DNA of 34,456 nt from Bacillota bacterium. GTDB lineage: Bacteria > Bacillota > Bacilli > Paenibacillales > NBRC-103111. Positions 1 through 7,969 of this stretch are shown here, piece by piece. The position numbers and the translations under genes are program-made. A model generated the notes under the pieces. That model saw only the letters and a program-made list of their open reading frames with translations. It searched no databases and had not been told where the DNA came from. Positions within the stretch are counted from its first letter, which is position 1. Each line of letters begins with the position of its first letter. The DNA is taken from the NCBI GenBank assembly GCA_023393235.1, contig JAEWMH010000108.1:1-34456 (forward strand). Direction: 5' to 3'.

Positions 1-119
1 CTTTCATTGTACGCCCCAGCCGTGTGGTTTTCTCGCCATTTTCATTGAGGATATGGACATTTTTTGCTATATTTATCACATAAGTAAGATAACATGAAAG
101 TCAGCAAAGGGGCAAAAAC

Positions 120-968
120 ATGAGAGCCTTTCACGAGAACAGGCGGTACCGGACCAATCTCCGCTTCCAATCCTTCGTCACGCGCAATATCCATTTTTTG
201 GCACATTGGCATCAAGAGGTCGAGTTGGTTTATGTCAAGGAAGGCGCCATTTGGATGGGCATAAACCGCGAGGTGCGCAGGCTGGAGCAGGGGGATTTTG
301 CCTTTTGCGCAAGTGGGGACATCCATTTCTATGACAGCAAGGAGGAACCCTCCGCCCTGCTTATCCAGATTTTCCATCCCGGGCTCATCGGATTGCCGGG
401 AGGCTGGCCTCAGGATGTACGGCTCATTTCCCCGTTTTTGACCAAAACCTCCGGCGCCCGTTCTCCCGAGGATTATTCCACTCTTGCCGCTGCCATGGAG
501 GCGCTTATGAACCGTGCCCAGGAGGAATGGCAGCAGGAAGGTCCCTGCCATGAGCAGATCATTACCGGCATCCTGCACGAAATGTGCGGTTATGCCTTAC
601 GCCATATGGAGCTGGAGCCGGCGGACGAGGGCAATGCCAAACGGCGGGTGGCTAATATGAGGGTCATGCAGCGGGTGCTGGACTTCCTGGAGCAGGGATA
701 TGCCGGGGATATTACCATGGAGCAGGCGGCCCAAGCGGCGCAGATGAGCCCCTTCTACTTCTCCCGGTTCTTCCGGGGGATGACGGGCATGAGCTTTCCC
801 GCCTATCTGAACTCCATCCGCGTCAGCCGGGCGGAGGAATTGATCCGCAGCACCAACCGGACGATGCTGGACATTGCGCTGGAATGCGGCTTCAGCAATG
901 TGCGCACCTTCAACCGCGTGTTCCGCCAGTTCCATGGTACCCCTCCCACCCGGCTGCGGCAAGGCTGA
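120..968 (+). CDS. AraC-family transcriptional regulator
   Basis: Likely a DNA-binding regulator of about 282 residues. The N-terminal half (about residues 15-110) has the look of a cupin ligand-sensing domain (HWHQEVELVYVKEG, then EQGDFAFCASGDIHFY). The C-terminal 100 residues are a double helix-turn-helix of AraC type: ITMEQAAQAAQMSPFYFSRF, then a second helix pair ending in LECGFSNVRTFNRVFRQFHG. The ATG follows a GCAAAGGGG site by a few bases. Such cupin-AraC proteins in Paenibacillus usually control sugar-utilisation genes, often a divergent neighbour. A possible reverse-strand start codon sits at bases 5-7, so a divergent target may begin off the left edge, but only two codons are visible. 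The gene is separated from the following response regulator by 52 bases and is probably not functionally tied to it. The family call is firm; ligand and targets are unknown. Confidence 0.92.
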   Translation: MRAFHENRRYRTNLRFQSFVTRNIHFLAHWHQEVELVYVKEGAIWMGINREVRRLEQGDFAFCASGDIHFYDSKEEPSALLIQIFHPGLIGLPGGWPQDVRLISPFLTKTSGARSPEDYSTLAAAMEALMNRAQEEWQQEGPCHEQIITGILHEMCGYALRHMELEPADEGNAKRRVANMRVMQRVLDFLEQGYAGDITMEQAAQAAQMSPFYFSRFFRGMTGMSFPAYLNSIRVSRAEELIRSTNRTMLDIALECGFSNVRTFNRVFRQFHGTPPTRLRQG

Positions 969-1020
969 TCCGTTAAGCAGCAATCCCGTTTCACTTCATT
1001 CCATACGGAGGTTACCTCTC

Positions 1021-1701
1021 ATGAAAAATCTGCTTGTGGCGGATGACGACGCCAATATCCGGACGCTGCTCCGGTATGTATTGACCAAGGAAGGGTACCG
1101 GGTCCTTGAAGCCCGCGACGGCTTGGAGGCCATCCGGCTGCTGGAGGAATCCGCAGTGGACCTGGCCGTTATCGATATTATGATGCCCGGCGCCGACGGT
1201 TATGAGCTGTGCGCCTGGATCCGGCAGCACGCGGATATTCCGGTGATTATGCTTACCGCCCGGGACCAGCTGGAGGATAAAGAAAAAGGCTATAACCGGG
1301 GCACCGACGACTATTTGACCAAACCCTTCGAACCTGCTGAGCTGGTGTTCCGGGTGAAGGCCTTATTCAGGCGTTATACCCGTACGGCCAGCGAACGGCT
1401 TAAGTTGAACCGGATTATCATCGACCGGCAGAATGTGGAGGTTACCGACGGCGAAACGGAGTTTTTCCTGCCGTTGAAGGAATTCGAGCTCCTGTCCCAG
1501 CTGGCCCAATTCCCCGGACGCCTCTTCTCCCGCGACGAGCTGATTACACTGTTGTGGGGAGCGGATTACCAGGGCGATGACCGGACCGTGGATGTACATA
1601 TCAAGCGGCTGAGGCAGCGTTTTGCGGATTATACCGGGGATTTCACCATCAAGACGGTCCGCGGCATCGGCTACAAGCTGGAATTGGGGGAAAACGGATG
1701 A
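1021..1701 (+). CDS. hssR: Haem-sensing response regulator HssR-like (OmpR/PhoB family)
   Basis: A 226-residue response regulator. The receiver domain shows the acidic pocket DDD at 8-10, phospho-acceptor D52 in VIDIMMPGADG, T79 and K101 in TKPFEP. The C-terminal winged helix ends in VDVHIKRLRQRF and TVRGIGYKLE. An in-frame start further upstream at 874 would run inside the AraC gene; the ATG at 1021 has a clear GGAGG eight bases before it and begins the domain exactly, so it is preferred. The stop overlaps the start of the kinase gene by four bases (ATGA), which implies translational coupling. The HssR name rests on the partner kinase, the following HrtB/HrtA-type transporter and a matching direct repeat before the permease gene. 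In Staphylococcus aureus this regulator activates hrtAB under haem stress. The length (226) fits HssR. Confidence 0.85.
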   Translation: MKNLLVADDDANIRTLLRYVLTKEGYRVLEARDGLEAIRLLEESAVDLAVIDIMMPGADGYELCAWIRQHADIPVIMLTARDQLEDKEKGYNRGTDDYLTKPFEPAELVFRVKALFRRYTRTASERLKLNRIIIDRQNVEVTDGETEFFLPLKEFELLSQLAQFPGRLFSRDELITLLWGADYQGDDRTVDVHIKRLRQRFADYTGDFTIKTVRGIGYKLELGENG

Positions 1702-3077
1702 AATCCTTATATTCACGGGTATGTCTGGTTGCCCTTGGGGTGATCCTTTTGAGCTGCATCCTGGGGTTTCTCGGGTCCAATATGTATTACCATGCCAAAC
1801 TGAAGCCTTTTAATGATGCGAAGCTGATCGGTATTGCACAGCAGCTCCAGTCCTATGCGGAACGAGAAGGCACGGATGTGGACAGCTATCTGCACAATGC
1901 CGCAACGTTGGGGTACCAGATTTTTCTGACGGATAACCGCGGAGATGACCGTTATTACGGTAGGGAATTCCGGGAGCGGCAGCTGGACAGCAGCGTCAAG
2001 GAGCAGGTTTTGGAGGGCACTCCTTATCACGGCGTTGCGGATTATCCCAATCAGGCGTTTATCTCCGGTTTTTTTGAGAATGCTCTGAGTAATTCGGTGG
2101 GTGTCCCCCTCCGTTTCCAGGAGCGAAATTATGCCTTGTTTCTGCGGCCGGACGTGATTCTCCAGTTTGGGGAGCTGCGTATTTTCTTCGGTCTGATGGG
2201 TGTATTCGCTGTCGCCATTAGCATTCTGCTCTTCCTGGTGAGCACCCGCTACGTGGTGAAACCCATTACCCGGCTGTCAGCAGCGACAAGGCGGATCGCC
2301 CAGGGGCATTACCAGATGGAGCTTCCCGTTTCACGGCGGGATGAAATCGGGGAGCTGTCGCGAAATTTCCGGCTGATGGGCAAGGAGCTGGAGCGTGTGG
2401 ATGAAGGCCGGCGCCAGTTTGTGGCCAATGTCTCCCATGAATTTCAGTCCCCTCTCACTCTTATTCAGGGTTTTGCCAAAATCTTGGCCGAGCAGGAGCT
2501 TTCCCCTGACGAAAGAGCCCACTATGCAGGCATTATCGGTGACGAAAGCCGCCGCTTGACGGTTCTGGGCAAGCAGCTGCTGCTGCTCTCCACTCTCGAA
2601 CAGGGCCGGGAGACGCTGCAGCGGAATCTCTTCTCCCTGAAAACCCAAATCCGCCAAGCCGTCCAGGTATTCCAGTGGCAAATTGAAGAAAAAGCGCTGC
2701 TTGTTAAGCTGTCGGTACCGGAGGAGATCCGTCTGCACGGGGACGAAGTGCTGTTTATGCAGGTGTGGACCAATCTCATCGGCAATGCAGTCAAGTATAT
2801 TCCTGCAGGGAGAACCGTAGATATCCGTGCAGAGCAAATGGCCGGCGGCGGGTGCCGGGTACTGATTCGGGATAACGGAGACGGAATTGCTCCGGAGCAT
2901 CTTCCCTTTTTGTTCGACCGCTTCTATAAAGCCGACGCCGCCCGTGAACGCGATTCTGGCGGTACGGGGCTTGGCCTCTCGATAGCTGCCAAGATCGTAC
3001 GCCTGCACCACGGGACCATTGAGGTCTCCAGCAGTGCGGAGGGCACCTTGTTCACAGTCACTCTTCCCAATTTGTAA
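1698..3077 (+). CDS. hssS: Haem-responsive sensor histidine kinase HssS-like
   Basis: A 459-residue membrane histidine kinase. Transmembrane helices lie at about 8-28 and 161-183, enclosing an extracytoplasmic sensor domain of about 130 residues. A HAMP linker follows (about 184-237). The H-box is FVANVSHEFQSPL with H247; the EFQSPL variant in place of the common ELRTPL is the form I associate with HssS. The ATPase domain has the N-box (WTNLIGNAVKY), G1 (DNGDGI) and G2 (GGTGLGLSIA). The length is nearly that of staphylococcal HssS. The start overlaps the hssR stop. In the known system it senses haem-caused membrane stress and phosphorylates HssR. The assignment is by motif and context; the sensed signal in this organism is not shown by the sequence. 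Confidence 0.85.
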   Translation: MKSLYSRVCLVALGVILLSCILGFLGSNMYYHAKLKPFNDAKLIGIAQQLQSYAEREGTDVDSYLHNAATLGYQIFLTDNRGDDRYYGREFRERQLDSSVKEQVLEGTPYHGVADYPNQAFISGFFENALSNSVGVPLRFQERNYALFLRPDVILQFGELRIFFGLMGVFAVAISILLFLVSTRYVVKPITRLSAATRRIAQGHYQMELPVSRRDEIGELSRNFRLMGKELERVDEGRRQFVANVSHEFQSPLTLIQGFAKILAEQELSPDERAHYAGIIGDESRRLTVLGKQLLLLSTLEQGRETLQRNLFSLKTQIRQAVQVFQWQIEEKALLVKLSVPEEIRLHGDEVLFMQVWTNLIGNAVKYIPAGRTVDIRAEQMAGGGCRVLIRDNGDGIAPEHLPFLFDRFYKADAARERDSGGTGLGLSIAAKIVRLHHGTIEVSSSAEGTLFTVTLPNL

Positions 3078-3083
3078 TCCGGC

Positions 3084-3116
3084 GTTCACACGGCGTTCAT
3101 TTTCGCTTCCTATACT
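3084..3116 (+). promoter_or_regulatory. Probable HssR-activated promoter of hrtBA
   Basis: Between hssS and hrtB lie two direct copies of a nonamer beginning GTTCA: GTTCACACG at 3084-3092 and GTTCATTTT at 3095-3103, separated by GC. A good -10 hexamer, TATACT, follows at 3111-3116. No proper -35 box is present, as expected for a promoter that depends on a bound activator. The layout (9-mer, 2-bp gap, 9-mer starting GTTCA) matches the direct repeat described for HssR upstream of S. aureus hrtAB. Binding by this HssR is an inference. Confidence 0.65.
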
Positions 3117-3119
3117 GGG

Positions 3120-3139
3120 TTCATGACCTGATTCATGAC
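3120..3139 (+). repeat. Direct repeat TTCATGAC in hrtB leader
   Basis: The octamer TTCATGAC occurs at 3120-3127 and again at 3132-3139, period 12. It lies just downstream of the -10 box, around the expected transcription start, and before the AGGAGGG ribosome binding site of hrtB. It shares TTCA with the upstream HssR-type repeat but has a different period. Whether it binds protein is unknown. Confidence 0.5.
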
Positions 3140-3154
3140 GAGGAGGGAAGCGAG

Positions 3155-4270
3155 ATGTTTCTAGCAATACGTGAGCTCCGGCACGCCAAGGCCCGCTATG
3201 CCCTGATCGCCGTTATTATGGTGCTGGTGGCGTTTCTGGTGCTGTTCGTCACCGGACTGGCCCAGGGGCTGGCCTACGACAGCGCTGCAGCTGTCAAGAA
3301 TATGAAAGCCTCGCATTTTATATTGGAGGAGCATTCGGATAACCGGTTCACCCGCTCACAGCTCGGGGATGAAGCTTTGGAAGCGGCGCGGCGGATTGCC
3401 GGAACCGGGAATGCCACCCCGCTAAGCCTCAGAATGACGACATTGATTCCCGAAGGCGATTCCGTCAAGCTGGATGTAACACTGTTTGCGGTGGATCTGA
3501 ACGGCTGGCTGGCGCCGGACACCACGGAGGGGCTCTCCCCTGCGGCCTTATCTGCTGGCGACATTATCGCCGATGACAGCTTGAAGGAGTCGGGTGTACA
3601 GCTGGGATCGGTGCTCAGGGACCAGGCCTCCGGCCTCACATGGACGGTGCGCGGATTTGTAAAGCATGAATCCTACAGCCATACGCCGGTTGTTTTCCTG
3701 ACCGCAGCAGCCTGGACGGAGCTGAATACCCGGTCTGCAGGCATTATGACGGCTAAGGATGGGTCATACAACGCCATTGCCGTACAAGGATCCGGAGAAA
3801 CGGCGGAGAAGCTGGCCCAAACCCTGCCCGGGACGGACGTCATTACCAAAGCCGATGCCGTTTCCGCGATTCCGGGGTACAAGGAGGAGCAGGGTTCTCT
3901 TTTGATGATGATTGCTTTCCTGTATATCATTTCGGCATTTGTCCTGGCGGTATTCTTCTACGTCATCACTATCCAGAAAACCGTTCAATTCGGCATCCTG
4001 AAGGCTGTCGGCGCCAGGAGCCGGTATTTGGCCCAAAGTGTGGCACTCCAGGTGTTGGTGCTGTCCGCAGGAAGTCTTGTTATCAGTACTGCTTTGGTAA
4101 AACTGTTTGAAGCCGCTCTTCCCGGGTCCATGCCTTTCCTGCTGGATACCTCCACCCTGGTGTTGACTTGCTTGGCCTTTCTGGTTATTTCCCTGGCTGG
4201 ATCACTGGTTTCCGTATGGAAGGTTGCCAAAATCGACGCGTTGGACGCCATTGGGAGGGCTGCGGCATGA
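3155..4270 (+). CDS. hrtB: Haem-efflux ABC transporter permease HrtB-like (FtsX/MacB type)
   Basis: A 371-residue permease with four transmembrane helices: one near residues 17-40, then a large extracytoplasmic domain (about 40-245), then three more helices at about 250-272, 290-315 and 335-357. This is the FtsX/MacB-type topology of HrtB. The second helix region (IAFLYIISAFVLAVFFYVIT) is followed by the usual FGILKAVGA coupling segment. It probably removes haem or haem-damaged products from the membrane together with the next gene's ATPase. The ATG has a strong AGGAGGG. It is preceded by the HssR-type repeat and overlaps hrtA by four bases. In S. aureus hrtAB is divergent from hssRS; here all four genes run in one direction. 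Confidence 0.85.
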   Translation: MFLAIRELRHAKARYALIAVIMVLVAFLVLFVTGLAQGLAYDSAAAVKNMKASHFILEEHSDNRFTRSQLGDEALEAARRIAGTGNATPLSLRMTTLIPEGDSVKLDVTLFAVDLNGWLAPDTTEGLSPAALSAGDIIADDSLKESGVQLGSVLRDQASGLTWTVRGFVKHESYSHTPVVFLTAAAWTELNTRSAGIMTAKDGSYNAIAVQGSGETAEKLAQTLPGTDVITKADAVSAIPGYKEEQGSLLMMIAFLYIISAFVLAVFFYVITIQKTVQFGILKAVGARSRYLAQSVALQVLVLSAGSLVISTALVKLFEAALPGSMPFLLDTSTLVLTCLAFLVISLAGSLVSVWKVAKIDALDAIGRAAA

Positions 4271-4977
4271 ACATTCAATTGGAGCTTCAAAACATTACCC
4301 GTACCTTTCAGGACGGCGGTGTGGAGCGGCATATCTTAGACAGGGTGAACCTGCAGGTGGCAAAAGGCGAGTTGGTGGCCGTAACGGGTCCCTCCGGCTC
4401 CGGCAAAAGCACCTTCCTGTCCATTGCAGGCGCCTTGCTGGCTCCGACCAGCGGCCAGGTGCTGGTGGACGGCCAGGCCATCCGGAACCAAACCGAGCGG
4501 GAGCTTGCGGCTCTGCGTCTGCACAAGCTGGGCTTTATCTTCCAGAGCGCCCATCTGGTTCCTTATCTGAAGGTTAAAGAGCAGCTGCTGCTGGTGGCCA
4601 AGCTGGCTGGCCAGGACAAAAACCAGGCGGCGAAACGGGCGGATAGCCTTCTTCGCACTCTGGGCCTGGCCCACCGGAGCAAGGCTTACCCGGAGAAGCT
4701 CTCCGGAGGTGAACGCCAGCGGGCTGCCATTGCACGGGCGCTGATGAATGATCCGTCCGTTCTCCTGGCGGATGAGCCTACAGCCAGCTTGGACGCCGAA
4801 CGGGGCTATGAGGTGGTCAGCCTGATGGCCGAGCAGGTGAAGGCCGCAGGCAAAAGCGCCGTGCTGGTCACCCATGACCAGCGGATGCTGCCTTTGTGCG
4901 ACCGTGTGCTGCGTCTTGAAAACGGAAAGCTGACGGAGATTCCCCCTGTACAGCGGGAGAAACGAAATCTCGGCTGA
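4267..4977 (+). CDS. hrtA: Haem-efflux ABC transporter ATPase HrtA-like
   Basis: A 236-residue ABC ATPase of the MacB/LolD-like group. It has Walker A GPSGSGKST, the Q-loop in LGFIFQSAHLVPYL, signature LSGGERQRAAIARAL, Walker B VLLADEPTASLD and the switch histidine in LVTHDQR. An in-frame start at 4168 would lie inside hrtB; the ATG at 4267, overlapping the hrtB TGA, begins the domain correctly and implies coupled translation. It powers the HrtB permease. The gene ends 22 bases before a bidirectional terminator, so hssRS-hrtBA ends here. Confidence 0.88.
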   Translation: MNIQLELQNITRTFQDGGVERHILDRVNLQVAKGELVAVTGPSGSGKSTFLSIAGALLAPTSGQVLVDGQAIRNQTERELAALRLHKLGFIFQSAHLVPYLKVKEQLLLVAKLAGQDKNQAAKRADSLLRTLGLAHRSKAYPEKLSGGERQRAAIARALMNDPSVLLADEPTASLDAERGYEVVSLMAEQVKAAGKSAVLVTHDQRMLPLCDRVLRLENGKLTEIPPVQREKRNLG

Positions 4978-4999
4978 GCGGTCGTTGGGTCTAACAACA

Positions 5000-5034
5000 A
5001 AAAACTGCCTGTCCGGAAACGGATGGCAGTTTTT
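5000..5034. terminator. Bidirectional intrinsic terminator between hrtA and nitroreductase
   Basis: A stem of AAAAACTGCC (5000-5009) with GGCAGTTTTT (5025-5034) and a short inner CCG-GAAA-CGG hairpin. A/T runs on both sides suit both convergent genes. Confidence 0.85.
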
Positions 5035-5056
5035 TAGTGTTTTCCCGGCTGTTCCT

Positions 5057-5812
5057 TTATGACAACGGCAGCTTGCGGCTGCCGAGAAATTCCTTCATGT
5101 AAAGCCGCTTCGGGTTAACCAGCTGTCTGGCAATAGTCCCCGTCCACCCTTCCGTCCGGTTGCCCGCGGTGCGCTCCAAGTAATACCGGGACATCTGATC
5201 GTTATAAGCCTGCAGGAGCTCCTTATGGGACCGGTCGGTCTGGTACTGCTCCTCATGGTAAACAGCAGCCATAGGCAGTCTTGGTTTTACTGCAGAGGGC
5301 TGCTCAGGCTCCCCAATGCACATGGCAAACAGCGGAATGACCCGATCCGGGGTTTGCAGGAGCTCCGTAACCTGGGGCAGCTGGTTCCGCAGACCGCCGA
5401 TATATACGGTTCCAAGACCCAGGGATTCCGCGGCCACCACCGCATTCTGTGCGGCCAGCGCGGCGTCGATGGTTCCTACAATGAAGGTTTCGACGGATTC
5501 AAGGGCGGTAAACGTCTCCTCCGCAGGGACCCCTTCCAGTTCTGCAGCCAGCGACAGACGGTGAAGATCCAGGCAGAATACCAGGAGATGGCCGTTTTTG
5601 GCCACATACGGCTGGTTGCCGGATAATTGGGCCAGCTGCTGCTTCTTCTCCGGATCACGGATGCCGATGATAGAATAAGCTTGGACGAAGCTGGAGGAAG
5701 GTGCCGCTTGGGCGCTCCGGATTATGGTCTCCAGCTCTTCCCGGGTGAGAGGCCTTTCCTTAAATTCGCGGATGGAACGGTGCTGCAGCAGTAATTGAAT
5801 GGTGTCGTTCAC
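5057..5812 (-). CDS. FMN-dependent NADPH nitroreductase (NfsA/NfrA type)
   Basis: A 251-residue flavin reductase. The N-terminus has HRSIREFKERPL, the FMN-binding start of the nitroreductase fold, followed by QAAPSSSFVQAYSII; the central AAQNAVVAAESLGLGTVYIGGLRN is typical of the NfsA/NfrA (FRP) subfamily. The C-terminal extension after about residue 180 also fits that subfamily. The start is a GTG at 5810-5812 with GGAGGG six bases upstream. The enzyme probably reduces nitroaromatics, quinones or free flavin with NADPH, a redox-stress role. It lies 60 bases after the PASTA pseudokinase on the same strand and ends at the bidirectional terminator. The exact substrate cannot be read from the sequence. 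Confidence 0.88.
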   Translation of the reverse strand: MNDTIQLLLQHRSIREFKERPLTREELETIIRSAQAAPSSSFVQAYSIIGIRDPEKKQQLAQLSGNQPYVAKNGHLLVFCLDLHRLSLAAELEGVPAEETFTALESVETFIVGTIDAALAAQNAVVAAESLGLGTVYIGGLRNQLPQVTELLQTPDRVIPLFAMCIGEPEQPSAVKPRLPMAAVYHEEQYQTDRSHKELLQAYNDQMSRYYLERTAGNRTEGWTGTIARQLVNPKRLYMKEFLGSRKLPLS

Positions 5813-5872
5813 GGTAACCCTCCAGACTAATCCATATCTTAGTTTACATAATATTTCTTATGTCACTTATTA

Positions 5873-7255
5873 TTATGGTTTCCCTTTACTGACCCAAAAC
5901 ACAACTTTATCTCCTTTAACGGCCGGTGTTCCCGCAGCGGGCTCCTGACGGAGTACAGTGTTTTTGGCGGCATCCCCGTTCTCCAAGAGATACTCATAAC
6001 GCATACCTGCTTTTAGGGCTGCCTGGGAGGCTTCCTCCAGCGTTTTACCGGTTAGAGCCGGGACCGTAGTTTCTTCGGTCTGGCCCTCTGCAGTGGACGG
6101 ATTCGCCCCCGATGCCGTACTTGGCGACGGCGATACTCTCGGAGAAGCTGACGGTGTGGCGGAGGATGTCCCTGCCGGAGGTTTGGCCGAGGAGGCCGTT
6201 CCTTTGCCGGGAGACCCATTGGCGGCGGAACTAGAGGCAGCGCCTCCTGCTCCTCCGCTGCCTGCTGCCGGAGCAGCGGTTGCCGTGGGGGCAGGCGCTT
6301 CAGCGGAGGGCGGCCGGGTTACAAACCAGACACCAAATACACCCAGGAAGCCGATGAGCATCACAATGCCGCTGAAAATAAGCCAGGGCCGCAGCCTGGA
6401 GGAAGTAGAAATCCCTTCCTCTTCTTCATCCTCAGGTGGAGCAGCCGGAGCTGCATACTGCGAGACAGGCTCTTTTGCGGGTTTAACAGGCTCCTCCGCC
6501 TTTTTCCTGCTGCGGTTGCGGGTAGCTGCAGCTCCCACGCCAGCCTGCTCCGCGCCATCGTGCGTCGCCGGCTTGGGACTCAACAGCCGTTCCAGCCCCT
6601 CCTCTATCCTGCGCAGTGTGCAAGACGGCAAAAATGCGGAGCTGGCCCAATCCGCCGCTTCCTGGGAAGTCCCTCCCGGCAAACCCTCCAAGCGTCGGCT
6701 TATGGCCTGCTGGAATTCCCGCATGGATGCAGGCCCTTCGGTGCCGCTGGTGCACAGCTGGTACAATAAAGTGGCAAATCCGTACACATCCCGTTCTTTT
6801 TCCGGTGCGGCCAGCCAATATTGAATGATCTGGAGTCTGCCCGTATGATCTAGCCACAGATTATCTGCGGTGATCGCAAAATCCGGCAGCCTTTCTCTCT
6901 TTGCCTCACGGATAGCGGGAATCAGCTCCTTCAGCCGCTCCAGGATGTCCCGGCTGTTCCAGCCCAGAGCATGAATCCGGTCGGACAGCCGGAAGCCTTC
7001 CTTTTTGGCCAATACCGCATAAACCTCGGTTCCGGTAACCGATACATCGAGTATGTGCATAAACCGGGTATGGGAAAAACGGGCTGCCGCCCCCAAACGG
7101 CGCAGCAGCTCCTCCTTCTCGACGTCGCTAAGCACAACCGTCCGCCACAGAAGCACCTCGCGGCCCAGCTTCGGGTCACGTGCAGCGGCCAGCCATCCGT
7201 CGGCGGCTTTGCTCCAGGGTTCGGATAGTTGATAACGGTCAGCAAAAAATTGCAT
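5873..7255 (-). CDS. PASTA-domain membrane pseudokinase (Ser/Thr kinase-like)
   Basis: A 460-residue single-pass membrane protein. Residues 1-225 resemble a Ser/Thr kinase fold, but the catalytic parts look lost. At the beta-3 position the VAIK lysine is replaced (EVLLWRTV, W37). The catalytic loop reads AITADNLWLD (127-136), keeping only the Asn, and the DFG segment is absent (LQIIQYW follows). A charged and Ala/Pro-rich linker (230-288) leads to one transmembrane helix (about 290-312). A long Ala/Ser/Pro/Gly/Thr-rich stretch (about 315-393) follows, then one C-terminal PASTA domain (TVPALTGKTLEEASQAALKA to the end). True PrkC-type kinases have several PASTA domains. The ATG has GGAGG seven bases before it. 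It may act as a cell-wall or muropeptide-sensing scaffold; that is inference. It follows the HAM1-like gene by 48 bases. Confidence 0.8.
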   Translation of the reverse strand: MQFFADRYQLSEPWSKAADGWLAAARDPKLGREVLLWRTVVLSDVEKEELLRRLGAAARFSHTRFMHILDVSVTGTEVYAVLAKKEGFRLSDRIHALGWNSRDILERLKELIPAIREAKRERLPDFAITADNLWLDHTGRLQIIQYWLAAPEKERDVYGFATLLYQLCTSGTEGPASMREFQQAISRRLEGLPGGTSQEAADWASSAFLPSCTLRRIEEGLERLLSPKPATHDGAEQAGVGAAATRNRSRKKAEEPVKPAKEPVSQYAAPAAPPEDEEEEGISTSSRLRPWLIFSGIVMLIGFLGVFGVWFVTRPPSAEAPAPTATAAPAAGSGGAGGAASSSAANGSPGKGTASSAKPPAGTSSATPSASPRVSPSPSTASGANPSTAEGQTEETTVPALTGKTLEEASQAALKAGMRYEYLLENGDAAKNTVLRQEPAAGTPAVKGDKVVFWVSKGKP

Positions 7256-7303
7256 GATGATTCCTCCTTCTCCTTACACTCTTACTATATTCGGGAGAAG
7301 GCT

Positions 7304-7969
7304 TCATTTTCCGGCTTGTTCAAGTTTTCTTGGAATATTCTGCAGACCGGAAAGACTGCTGGCGAAAAATTGCCGGAAAGCCGCACTGATCTCCTCTTCG
7401 AACACGCTGTTATGCTCATCCTGCATATCCATGTAATAGTTTCCTGTTGCAATCTCCACGGATATGGAATCCAGGGGGAAGCCGATATCCCGGGCCGGGT
7501 GCGGCGTGTCCACCAACAGGAAGGCGGACCCCGCCAGATCATCCCCGTCATACTCGATGATGTGCGCTTCGTCCCATACCAAACAGATGGCATTGCGGTA
7601 TCGGGCCGTAACCGCGCCTCCGTGTGCTTTGGCCAGGTCCGCATAATGTGCGATCATCTCTTCGTCGGTCAGCACCCGGCCGTTAACCCGGCGGACATGC
7701 ACCCCCGGCTGCTCCTCTTGGGGCAGACCATCAATATATAAGCCCGAATCACACGAAAAAACCGGCTGCCCCAATGCACGGTAATACGCCAGCGCCTTGA
7801 TCCGCGCATTCTCCAACGGCTCCCTGCCGCTTTCATCCACCTCAGGGAGAAGCGTATCTGCCGCCGCGGCCGCCTCCTTCAATCCGTCCAGCTCCAGCGG
7901 CATTCCCCGGAGCATCTCCTTCATGGTTTTCAGCTTGGCGGGATTCCCCGTTCCATAGATGAGCTTCAT
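7304..7969 (-). CDS. HAM1/RdgB-type non-canonical purine NTP pyrophosphatase
   Basis: A 221-residue protein of the ITPase-like superfamily. It starts with IYGTGNPAKLKTM, the family's (S/T)GNxxK nucleotide-binding motif, and has CDSGLYIDGLP followed by PGVHVRR, matching the DSGL and PG-x-R motifs. These enzymes hydrolyse dITP/XTP to the monophosphate and keep such bases out of DNA. The middle diverges from standard RdgB, so substrate preference is uncertain. Its start overlaps the stop of the NUDIX gene by four bases, so two nucleotide-pool or house-cleaning hydrolases are translationally coupled. Confidence 0.8.
   Translation of the reverse strand: MKLIYGTGNPAKLKTMKEMLRGMPLELDGLKEAAAAADTLLPEVDESGREPLENARIKALAYYRALGQPVFSCDSGLYIDGLPQEEQPGVHVRRVNGRVLTDEEMIAHYADLAKAHGGAVTARYRNAICLVWDEAHIIEYDGDDLAGSAFLLVDTPHPARDIGFPLDSISVEIATGNYYMDMQDEHNSVFEEEISAAFRQFFASSLSGLQNIPRKLEQAGK

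Noticed and set aside
2331..3167. 278-codon reverse frame opposite the hssS kinase domain
   Set aside because: Antisense to a complete histidine kinase with all its motifs; no plausible domain of its own.
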